DNA of 38,363 bases from Acidobacteria bacterium 13_1_40CM_65_14 (GTDB taxonomy: Bacteria > Acidobacteriota > Vicinamibacteria > Vicinamibacterales > CAVVIG01): contig MNEX01000118.1 of the NCBI GenBank assembly GCA_001917905.1, positions 1-38,363 of the forward strand. Reading direction: 5' to 3'. Shown here in pieces: positions 1 through 7,912 of this stretch. The position numbers and the translations under genes are program-made. Numbering within the stretch: the stretch's first letter is position 1; each line of letters starts with the position of its first letter. The notes under the pieces are model-generated. The model was not told where the DNA came from. It was given only the letters and a program-made list of their open reading frames with translations, and did no database searches.

Positions 1-5
1 GAAGG

Positions 6-998
6 TCAACGGTCACGCGATAGAACGTAATCGGGCAGCGCGAGAAGAGCGTCGCGTTCGGCGCTTGGCGGGAAGGCCGACAATGGTTTCTTCGCGCGCT
101 CGGCGTACTCGACCGCCTTGCGGTACGCGTAATCGATCGACGCGTGCTCCTTCAGGCTGCGCAGGAGCTGGCTCCACTGGTCCTCGGTCACGTTGTGCGA
201 CGCGATGATGTCGCGGACGATGCGCGAACCGGCGCCGTCGTTCTGCTGCCGCAGCAGGTGGATGAGCGGCAGCGTCACCTTACCCTCGCGCAAATCGCTG
301 CCGATCGGCTTGCCGACCGCCTGCGCGTCGCCGGTGAAATCCAGCAGGTCGTCGACGAGCTGGAACGCGACGCCGAGGTTGAAGCCGTACTCGCGCAGCG
401 CCTGCTCGCGGTCGCTCGTCACCTTGCCGAGCATGCCGCCGATCTGCGCGCAGCCGCCGAACAGATACGCGGTCTTGCGGCGGATGATGTCGAAGTGCTC
501 GTCCTCGCTGATGTCGGCGTCGCCGTTCTTCGTCAGCTGATACAGCTCGCCTTCGATCATGTGCAGCGTGACGTCGCACAGCAGCCGGATGATCTCCAGC
601 GCGTCGTGCGTCAGCGCCAGCGCCATCGACTTGATGTAGAGGTAATCGCCGAGAAGCACGGTGATGTCGTTGCCCCAGCGCGAGTGCACCGCCAGGCGGC
701 CGCGCCGCAGATCCGAGTCGTCGATGATGTCGTCGTGGACCAGCGTCGCCGTGTGGATGAACTCGACGACCGCCGCGTAGAGGATCGCGCGATCGCCCTC
801 GTATCCCGACAGGCGCGCCGACATCAACAGGACGGCGGGCCGCACGCGCTTGCCGCCGCTCGTCTGGATGTATTTGCCGATGGTCGGGATCAGCTCGACC
901 TGCGATTGGACGTGCCGCCCGAATTCCCGATCCACTTTCTCGAGATCGGCGCGAATCGGCTCGAAGATGTGCGACAGCGCAGACGAGGTGTTTTTCAC
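6..998 (-). CDS. Polyprenyl (octaprenyl/farnesyl-type) diphosphate synthase
   Basis: ORF with GGKRVRP, LVHDDIIDDSDLRRG and FQLVDDLLDF motifs of trans-isoprenyl diphosphate synthases. Confidence 0.95.
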   Translation of the reverse strand: MKNTSSALSHIFEPIRADLEKVDREFGRHVQSQVELIPTIGKYIQTSGGKRVRPAVLLMSARLSGYEGDRAILYAAVVEFIHTATLVHDDIIDDSDLRRGRLAVHSRWGNDITVLLGDYLYIKSMALALTHDALEIIRLLCDVTLHMIEGELYQLTKNGDADISEDEHFDIIRRKTAYLFGGCAQIGGMLGKVTSDREQALREYGFNLGVAFQLVDDLLDFTGDAQAVGKPIGSDLREGKVTLPLIHLLRQQNDGAGSRIVRDIIASHNVTEDQWSQLLRSLKEHASIDYAYRKAVEYAERAKKPLSAFPPSAERDALLALPDYVLSRDR

Positions 999-1021
999 GG
1001 CGTTTTTCGGCTAGGACTCTA

Positions 1022-1810
1022 TCACGGCCGGAAGAGCGTGTGGAAGTTGGCGGAGGTGCGCGCGGCCATGTCGGCCGGGGCGAGGCCGTGCAGGTCGGCG
1101 AGGGTGTCGACCACGCGCGCGACGTACGCCGGCTCGTTGCGCTTGCCGCGATGCGGCACCGGCGCGAGGAACGGGCTGTCGGTTTCCGTCAGCAGTCGAT
1201 CGACGGGGACGCGGCGTACGGTTGCCCGGAGATCGCCCGCCCGTGGGAACGTGATGATGCCGGCCAGTGAAATGTAGAAACCCAAATCGAGCCCCGCGCC
1301 GGCCAGCGCGTCGCTGCCGGTGAAACAGTGCAGCACGCCACGGACTTGACCATCCTCCCCGGCGCCCTCCTCGCGCAGGATCGCGAGCGTGTCCTCGTCG
1401 GCCTCGCGCGTGTGGATGACGATCGGCCGCTGCAGCTCGCGCGCGAGCCGCACCTGGCCGCGAAACACCGCCTGCTGCACGTCGCGCGGCGAGAAGTCGT
1501 AGTGGTAGTCGAGGCCGATCTCGCCGATGGCGCGCGCCGAGGGCGTGGCCGCGAACTGCTCGCGCACCACGGATACGGCACTCTGCGGATCGTCTGAGAA
1601 TTGATGCGCCTGATGCGGATGCACGCCAATCGCGAATCGCGTGTCCGGCCAGAGCTGTTCGAGGCGCGCGGCCTGTTCCGCTTCCTTCGCGTTGCCGCCC
1701 TCGAGGATCACCATCACGCGCTGGAGGCCGGCGTCCTTCGCGCGCGCGACCACTTGATCCAGATCCTTCGCGAACGTCTCATCCGCGAGATGGCAATGAC
1801 TATCAATCAC
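1022..1810 (-). CDS. tatD: TatD family metal-dependent hydrolase/DNase
   Basis: MIDSHCHLADETF..., GEIGLDYHYDFSP, VIHTREADEDT, LLTETDSPFLAP; GTG start. Confidence 0.95.
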   Translation of the reverse strand: MIDSHCHLADETFAKDLDQVVARAKDAGLQRVMVILEGGNAKEAEQAARLEQLWPDTRFAIGVHPHQAHQFSDDPQSAVSVVREQFAATPSARAIGEIGLDYHYDFSPRDVQQAVFRGQVRLARELQRPIVIHTREADEDTLAILREEGAGEDGQVRGVLHCFTGSDALAGAGLDLGFYISLAGIITFPRAGDLRATVRRVPVDRLLTETDSPFLAPVPHRGKRNEPAYVARVVDTLADLHGLAPADMAARTSANFHTLFRP

Positions 1811-1873
1811 GTCGCCATGGTAGCCTGCCGGGCGTCCACCGCGTTTGGCAGCCCTATTGTGCTCTCAAATTAC

Positions 1874-1968
1874 CTCGCCACCACGGGGGACACCGAGGAT
1901 AGGAGGTTCAAACCTGTTTCAAAACGGAATTTTTCCTCCGCGTCCCCCGTGTCCTCCGTGGTGGAGAG
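1874..1968 (+). repeat. Family A palindromic element, copy A1
   Basis: ctcgccaccacgggggacaccgagga ... tcctccgcgtcccccgtgtcctccgtggtggagag; loop matches the reverse complement of the 15124-15219 copy. Confidence 0.85.
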
Positions 1969-2029
1969 CTTACTTGTGCGGCGCACTCTCAAGCCTGCCG
2001 GGCGCCAGCCGCCACGAGAGCGGCGGGGC

Positions 2030-2522
2030 TCAGTACACGTCGAGATCGTTTCCGACGACGACCTTGCCCTTGTAGGTCAAATCTGGAAGGCCGACGTGTG
2101 ATCGGAGTGGAGGTGCGTGATGAACGCCGTGTTCAGCCTGCCGACGGCGAGCGCGGCGACGCCTTTCTCGAACGCTTCGGTCGCACGTCTGACGATGCCC
2201 GGTCCGGCGTCGACCAGATAGGTGGCGTCGTTGACGACGATCGCCGTCGCGGGCCCCGAACGGCGCGGATCGGCTCGCGGCGTCCCGGTACCCAGGAGCA
2301 CGACCTGGGTGTGACCCTTTGCGGGGTTGTCTGGTTGCCGGGCCTGGGCGGGCTGCAGCGCGATCACCGCCAACGACACGTAGTGGGTCAGTTTGAAGCA
2401 ACCGCGGAGCTCGCAGAGCCCGCAGAGATTTGGTTTCTCAGCGATCTCCCCGCGCTCCGCGGTTGCTTTTCCGGTCGAATGTGAGTCGACCCACTACCCA
2501 ACGACACGATGACTGCGCGCAT
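2030..2522 (-). pseudogene. Remnant of MBL-fold metallo-hydrolase: interrupted by a palindromic insertion, frameshifted, probably internally deleted
   Basis: Minus-strand N-term ...VVLLGTGTPRADPRRSGPATAIVVNDATYLVDAGPGIVRRA...HLHSDHT, then a frame change at the HxHxDH motif to ...GLPDLTYKGKVVVGNDLDVY*. The pre-insertion ATG (2520-2522) is separated from the body by 2381-2497. Confidence 0.8.
2381..2497. mobile_element. 117-bp MITE-like palindromic insertion (family D) flanked by 11-bp direct repeat CCAACGACACG
   Basis: Inverted outer arms gtagtgggtc/gacccactac, inner arms gcaaccgcggagc/gctccgcggttgc; direct repeats at 2370-2380 and 2498-2508. Confidence 0.85.
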
Positions 2523-2529
2523 ACGCTCG

Positions 2530-2670
2530 CTCCTAGCCTACTTCTCGGTGAAAAATGCAACATAGAAGACTCGAAGACGCGAAGAACCTCTGGTACAAGA
2601 AAAGCATTCTCTTCGTGCCTTCGTGCCTTCGTGCCTTCGTGGTTGCGTTTAGTTTAGCTAAGCCTAGGAC
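2530..2670. repeat. Family E palindromic element (8-nt unit cttcgtgc x4 on the right arm)
   Basis: tcctagccta...atgcaacatagaagactcgaagacgcgaag / cttcgtgccttcgtgccttcgtgccttcgtggttgcg...taagcctagga. Confidence 0.8.
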
Positions 2671-4130
2671 TTCGGGGCGCGAGCGGATTGCAGCCGCTCG
2701 AACGCGGTCAATGCCGATTCGAGATCGGATTTGAGACGCGCTTTCGTCGCTGAATCGGCGAACGCGTACTCGATCGAATTGCGCACCATGCGCTTGAGCG
2801 TCGGATAGTCGAGATCCTGTTCTTCGACCGCCTTCAGGTATTCTTGCGTGTGGCTCGAACGCGCGACGCCCATGTCGTCGGTGACGAGCGTCACGGGCAC
2901 GCCGTGCTGCAGATACATCCGCAGCGGATGCCGCTTCCCTTTCACGCCCAGGATGTGATCGTTGCTGCTCAACGCGATCTCGACGAGCACTTTCTTCGCC
3001 GCCATGTCGCGCAGCAGCGCGAACGGGTCGTCCTCGTTGAAGATGTCGACGCCGTGGCCGATGCGCGCCGCGTGGCCGTTCACCACCGATTCCCTGATGT
3101 GGAACCGCAGCGCGTCAGGCGGCACGAGGCCCTCGGTCAGCTCACCCGCGTGCAGCGTGATCGGCACCGTTGGATACCGCGCGTGCAGAAAATCGAGCAT
3201 CGACATGTGCAGGCGGAAGTTACCGAGCGCATTGGGATCGTCCTCGGCCTGGACGAGATTCAGCGACACGACCGGCGTTGCGGCGCTCGCGAGCTCGAAG
3301 CCCGCCAACATCAGCGCGAACACCTGCGCCAGTGCGCCGCCGCGCCCGACTTGGGCGATGTAGCGCACCGTGACGCCGCAACCCGCGTCCTCGGCGGGCG
3401 TTCCACACTTCAGCAGATCGCGACGGCGTGCCTCCGCTTTCGTCAGCCGATCGAGCGCTTCTGCCTTCACCGCGGCGCTGAACTTCCCGCCGTCCATGAT
3501 CCGATCGCGCACCTGCGGAAGCAGCTGCGTTAGCGGAATGGTCGCATCCCAGGCCACGTTCTGCGACGCCGCGAACGCGGCGGTACCAGCCGGGGTCAGC
3601 ATCAGCTCGAGGTAGCTCACGCGTTCTGCCGCGGCACGCGACGTCACGTCCGCCAGCATCTCGCCGGTCTTGCTGGAGGTCGATCCGAACTTCGCGAACG
3701 CCTGAAAGAAATGATCGTGACCGTTGACCGTCTCCGGCCAGTGACGCATCGACAGCGCATCGATCGCCTGGTTGTACAGCGCGGAGTACGTCGACTGGTT
3801 CTCCATCACGTCGGCGAGCGGAACCTGCGGCGTCTTCCCATCGCACGCGACGATCGCGATCGCCGTCGTCGCGAGGCAGAGCTTGTCGTCGGCGCCCCAG
3901 CGAAGGAACTTCTCGGCGTAGACGGCGCCGGACAGGTGATTGTGGAGGTCGCCGCCTTTCGGCATCTCGCGGAGAAACGCGAGCAGCGCCAGCGGATCGT
4001 TGCGGATCGCGGCGAATCGCTTCGCGGTCGCCGCCTCCGCGCTGTCGGCGCGAGCCGTGCGCTGCGGTTGGGCCGCCGTTCCAACGATTGCGAGAACGAG
4101 AACGACAGCAGTGACGCTCAGACGTCGCAT
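2664..4130 (-). CDS. Secreted adenosine deaminase family protein
   Basis: Signal peptide; MPKGGDLHNHLSGAVYAEKF, ITLHAGE, IGHGVDIF, VTLVTDDMGVARSS. Confidence 0.9.
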   Translation of the reverse strand: MRRLSVTAVVLVLAIVGTAAQPQRTARADSAEAATAKRFAAIRNDPLALLAFLREMPKGGDLHNHLSGAVYAEKFLRWGADDKLCLATTAIAIVACDGKTPQVPLADVMENQSTYSALYNQAIDALSMRHWPETVNGHDHFFQAFAKFGSTSSKTGEMLADVTSRAAAERVSYLELMLTPAGTAAFAASQNVAWDATIPLTQLLPQVRDRIMDGGKFSAAVKAEALDRLTKAEARRRDLLKCGTPAEDAGCGVTVRYIAQVGRGGALAQVFALMLAGFELASAATPVVSLNLVQAEDDPNALGNFRLHMSMLDFLHARYPTVPITLHAGELTEGLVPPDALRFHIRESVVNGHAARIGHGVDIFNEDDPFALLRDMAAKKVLVEIALSSNDHILGVKGKRHPLRMYLQHGVPVTLVTDDMGVARSSHTQEYLKAVEEQDLDYPTLKRMVRNSIEYAFADSATKARLKSDLESALTAFERLQSARAPKS

Positions 4131-5662
4131 TACCGCTCAATCCGCACGAGCGCGACGCCGTGGGCGTCAACGTCTGTCGCATACCCCGCGTCGAGGCGTC
4201 CGAGATCGCGACCGGTCCACAGGTCGCGGACCGCGTGTGCTCCTTGATGAAGTCCGAGCTCGGACCAGCGCACGGTGATGCGCGCCGGCGACTGGCCGCG
4301 GTTGAACAATCCGACGGCGTGCGCGCCGGACTGGAGCGGCTTGTCCCAGACTTCAATCACGCCGTCCGCGCGAATCCGGTGACCCTGGCGTCCGAGCGGA
4401 TCCTGATCGACGGCGATGATCTCGCGGTTGGTGAGAATCGCGATCGTCTCCGGCGACATGCTGCGCAGATCGTTGCCCGCGAGCAGCGGCGCGGCGAGGA
4501 GCGCCCACAGGCTCATGTGCGTCCGATATTCGGTGTTGGTCATGCCGCCGTTGCCGATCTCGAGCATGTCCGGATCGTTCCAATGTCCGGGACCCGCATG
4601 CGGCGCGAGCGCGTCCTGACCGAAGCCGATGCGCGTCATCGAGTCCCACGAGTCGCCGATGTCGCCGGTCGTGCGCCAGAGATTCCCGCCGACCTGCGGT
4701 CCCCAGGTCCAGACGTTGTTGCGACCGTACTGACACAAGCTGTAGACGATGTCGCGTCCCGAGGCGCGCAGCGCGTCGCCCATCTTCTGATACACGGCTT
4801 GCATCTCGTCGTCTTTGTAGATCCGGCCCGCACCGCACCAGTCGTACTTCAGGTAATCGATGCCCCACGCCGCGTAGGTTCGCGCGTCCTGCTCTTCGTG
4901 ACCGTAGCTGCCTTCGTAGCCCGCGCACGTGAGATGACCCGGCGACGAGTAGATGCCGAGCTTCAGGCCTTTGCTGTGCACGTCATCGGCAAGCGCTTTC
5001 ATGTCCGGGAATTTCCGGTTCGTGAGGATGCGACCGGAGGCGTTGCGTCCGGCTTCCCACGTGTCGTCGATGTTCACGTACGTGTAGCCCGCCGCTTTCA
5101 TCCCGCTCGACACCATCGCGTCCGCGATCGCTCTGACCGTCGCAGCGTCGACGCGCCCGCGGAAATGATTCCAACTGTTCCAACCCATCGGCGGCGTCCG
5201 CGCGAGGCCGTTGTCCGGCACACGATGCAGCGCCGGCGGCTCGAGACGCGCGGGCAGATCGCCCGCCGTCGCCGATCCGCGCGACGCGGTGAGCGACTGC
5301 GGATTCTGACTCGGCCGTGTGACGGTGATTGCGAGTGATATTTCCTGACGGGTCGCGCGGTACTCCGCTCGCCGTTCGTTCGGCGGCCGGCCGGTGACGA
5401 CGGCGAAGGTCGCGTTGTCGCCGATCACCGTGCCGTCGACGATCGGTTGTTCGTTGGTCGGATTGATGACGCGGCCGGTCAGTGTCGATCCGCGCTGCTC
5501 GAGCGCGAACACGGTTTCCCGAAACGTGCCGTCGCCGTTGTCCGCTCGCACGACCCATCGTCCTGTGAACGGCCCGGCGTTCGCAGAATTCTGGGTTCGC
5601 GCGAGTGTGGCGACGGTGGTTGCGAGCAGAACGAACAGGCAGGCGACGGCGATTTTTTTCAT
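4130..5662 (-). CDS. GH27 alpha-galactosidase with N-terminal beta domain
   Basis: Signal peptide; LARTPPMGWNSWNHF, YVNIDDTWEAGR, GIDYLKYDWCG, GPGHWNDPDMLEIGNGG; TAATG overlap with the downstream ADA-family gene. Confidence 0.93.
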   Translation of the reverse strand: MKKIAVACLFVLLATTVATLARTQNSANAGPFTGRWVVRADNGDGTFRETVFALEQRGSTLTGRVINPTNEQPIVDGTVIGDNATFAVVTGRPPNERRAEYRATRQEISLAITVTRPSQNPQSLTASRGSATAGDLPARLEPPALHRVPDNGLARTPPMGWNSWNHFRGRVDAATVRAIADAMVSSGMKAAGYTYVNIDDTWEAGRNASGRILTNRKFPDMKALADDVHSKGLKLGIYSSPGHLTCAGYEGSYGHEEQDARTYAAWGIDYLKYDWCGAGRIYKDDEMQAVYQKMGDALRASGRDIVYSLCQYGRNNVWTWGPQVGGNLWRTTGDIGDSWDSMTRIGFGQDALAPHAGPGHWNDPDMLEIGNGGMTNTEYRTHMSLWALLAAPLLAGNDLRSMSPETIAILTNREIIAVDQDPLGRQGHRIRADGVIEVWDKPLQSGAHAVGLFNRGQSPARITVRWSELGLHQGAHAVRDLWTGRDLGRLDAGYATDVDAHGVALVRIER

Positions 5663-5719
5663 ATCGTGTGCCTCGATCGTTGTGAAAGCTGTAGCGCAGG
5701 CCGCCCTACTCGAGGCCAG

Positions 5720-7912
5720 CTAACGCACGCGACTACCTGGCGGAGGCGGGTCTTCGAACGTCACCACTTTGGGATGCCCGCCGTCGGGACTTGCGGCGAG
5801 GACCATGCCGTCCGACTCGATGCCCATCAGCTTCGCGGGCTTGAGATTGAAGACGATCACGACGGTCTTCCCGACCAGCGCGTCAGGCTCGTAGGCTTCG
5901 GCGATCCCGGCGACGAGCGTGCGATGCTCGGTTCCAGCGTCGACCTGGAGCTTCAGGAGCTTGTTGGACTTCGGCACGCGCTCCGCAGCGAGCACTTTCG
6001 CGACGCGCAGCTCCACCTTCATGAAGTCGTCGATCGAGATGCGGTCGCTCACCGGTGCGGGACTCGGCGGCGGCACCGGCTTCGCGCCCGCCGCGGTCGG
6101 CTCGGGCGAAGCTTGCGGATTGGTCGGTACGAGCGCCGGCGCTCCGGCCAGCGTCGGCGGGACGATGGGAGATTTTCTCTGCTCTTCGCTCACGGGTGTG
6201 GACTCCTTTTTATTCGCGCGGGGCCCCACCCCCGCGCCAGACGCGCTCGCACCGTTTTCCAACGCTCGCGGGGCCCCACCCCCGCTCGCCTCGCTCGCGC
6301 CTTCGCGCTCGCTCGAGCCGCGGGCGCTGTGCTCGCGCGTATCTGGAACAGAACGTCCCTGATCGCCGACCGCGGCAGTGGTATCACGTCGGGGCCACAG
6401 AGGGCCTTCTTGCAGAAGCGCGCGCTCGCCGTCCGCGCGCCAGCGACCATCGCGATCGAGATTGAGGCCTTCGACGCTCGCGCCGACGCGCCTGAGAATC
6501 TCGCGACTCGATGACGGCATGATCGGCTCGAGCAGCACGGCAGCCAGTCGAATGGCTTCGGCCGTGTCGAAGAGCACCTGCGTGAGGCGATCGGCCGACG
6601 CCGGATCCTTCGCCAGCGTCCACGGTGCGGTCGCGGCGATGAACTCGTTGGTCGCGTCGATGAGACGGTACGCAGCCGCGGCGCCTTCGTGCAGCGCGAA
6701 GGCGTCCATGGCCTTGCGATAGTCGACGACCACCTGCTCGCCGAGGCGCACGAGCTGATCCGACGCGGCAGCGGCCGGGCGCACGACGCCGCTTCGGTAG
6801 CGTCCCGCCATCGCCGACACGCGGCTGACGAGGTTCCCGAGATTGTTCGCGAGGTCGACGTTGTAGCGCTCGTCGTACCGCTCCCACGAGAAATCGCCGT
6901 CGCCGCCGAACGCGATCTCCTTGACGAGGTACAGCCGCAGCGGATCCTGTCCTTGCGGTCCGAGACGATCGGCCGCTTCGATCGGATCGATGATCGTGCC
7001 GAGCGTCTTACTCATCCGCTGCCCGTTCATCGTCATGAACCCGTGACCGAAAATCTGCCGCGGCACCGGCAGCTTCGCGCTCATGAGCATCGCCGGCCAG
7101 ATGACGGCGTGGAACCGCGTGATGTCCTTGCCGACGACGTGAAGATCCGCAGGCCACCAGCGCTCGAACATCTGCTGGGCCTTGTCTCCAGAGGCGCCCA
7201 GGCCGACCGCCGACGCGTAGTTGATCAACGCATCGAACCACACGTACACGACGCTCGACCGATCCCATGGCAGTGGAATGCCCCACGACTGCCCGGCGCG
7301 GCTGACTGAGATATCGATCAGACCGCCTTCGATGAGTCGCAGGATCTCGTTGCGGCGCATGTCGGGCTGCATGAACTCGGGATGCGCCCGGAAGTGATCG
7401 AGCAGCGGCTGCTGATATTTCGAGAGCCGGAAGAAGTAGTTCTTCTCGCGGATCCATTCGGGCTTCAGCGTCGGGTGGAGAGGACAGTTGCCGTCGACGA
7501 GATCCTTTTCCTGCTTGAACTCTTCGCAGCTGACGCAGTACCAGCCTTCGTACACGCCCTCGTAAATGTCGCCGGCATCGTAGATGCGCTGCGCGATCTC
7601 GGTGACACCGGCCTTGTGCCTCGGTTCGGTCGTGCGGATGAAGTCGTCGAAGGAGACGTCGAGACGCTTCCACGCGGTCCTGAACACCTGCTCCATCTGG
7701 TCGCAGTACGTGAGCGGATCGAGGCCCTGCTCGACCGCCTGCTTGTACACGTTCTGCGAATGCTCGTCGTTGCCCATCAGGAAACGCGTGTCGAAGCCCG
7801 CGAGGCGCTTGTAGCGCGCGATGACGTCGGCGCACACCTTCTCGTAGGCCGTCCCGAGATGCGGCCGGCTGTTGACGTAATCGATCGCGGTCGTCAGGAA
7901 GAATCGTTTCAC
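5720..7912 (-). CDS. metG: Methionyl-tRNA synthetase with C-terminal tRNA-binding domain
   Basis: VKRFFLTTAIDYVNSRPHLGTAYEKV, FGHGFMTMNGQRMSKTLGT; C-term DFMKVELRVAKVLAAERVPKSNKLLKLQVDAG. Start taken as GTG 7910-7912, overlapping the larC stop. Confidence 0.95.
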   Translation of the reverse strand: MKRFFLTTAIDYVNSRPHLGTAYEKVCADVIARYKRLAGFDTRFLMGNDEHSQNVYKQAVEQGLDPLTYCDQMEQVFRTAWKRLDVSFDDFIRTTEPRHKAGVTEIAQRIYDAGDIYEGVYEGWYCVSCEEFKQEKDLVDGNCPLHPTLKPEWIREKNYFFRLSKYQQPLLDHFRAHPEFMQPDMRRNEILRLIEGGLIDISVSRAGQSWGIPLPWDRSSVVYVWFDALINYASAVGLGASGDKAQQMFERWWPADLHVVGKDITRFHAVIWPAMLMSAKLPVPRQIFGHGFMTMNGQRMSKTLGTIIDPIEAADRLGPQGQDPLRLYLVKEIAFGGDGDFSWERYDERYNVDLANNLGNLVSRVSAMAGRYRSGVVRPAAAASDQLVRLGEQVVVDYRKAMDAFALHEGAAAAYRLIDATNEFIAATAPWTLAKDPASADRLTQVLFDTAEAIRLAAVLLEPIMPSSSREILRRVGASVEGLNLDRDGRWRADGERALLQEGPLWPRRDTTAAVGDQGRSVPDTREHSARGSSEREGASEASGGGAPRALENGASASGAGVGPRANKKESTPVSEEQRKSPIVPPTLAGAPALVPTNPQASPEPTAAGAKPVPPPSPAPVSDRISIDDFMKVELRVAKVLAAERVPKSNKLLKLQVDAGTEHRTLVAGIAEAYEPDALVGKTVVIVFNLKPAKLMGIESDGMVLAASPDGGHPKVVTFEDPPPPGSRVR
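6210..6320. repeat. GC-rich repeat in the metG linker, cg(c/t)cgcggggccccacccccgc repeated
   Basis: cgcgcggggccccacccccgcgcc and gctcgcggggccccacccccgctcgcc, in frame in the linker before the tRNA-binding domain. Confidence 0.7.

Noticed and set aside
144-1277. Long plus-strand ORFs antisense to the polyprenyl synthase and TatD genes
   Set aside because: Typical high-GC shadow ORFs: Arg/Val/Asp-biased translation, no recognisable motifs, while the minus-strand frames carry clear family motifs.
1874-1968. Target-site duplication ttac flanking family A copy A1
   Set aside because: Only 4 bp and absent at A3; not distinguishable from chance.
4160-5338. 392-aa plus-strand ORF opposite the GH27 gene
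   Set aside because: Shadow ORF; the GH27 frame has strong motif support.
7909-7912. GTGA overlap of larC stop and metG start
   Set aside because: Ordinary translational coupling; noted in features only.
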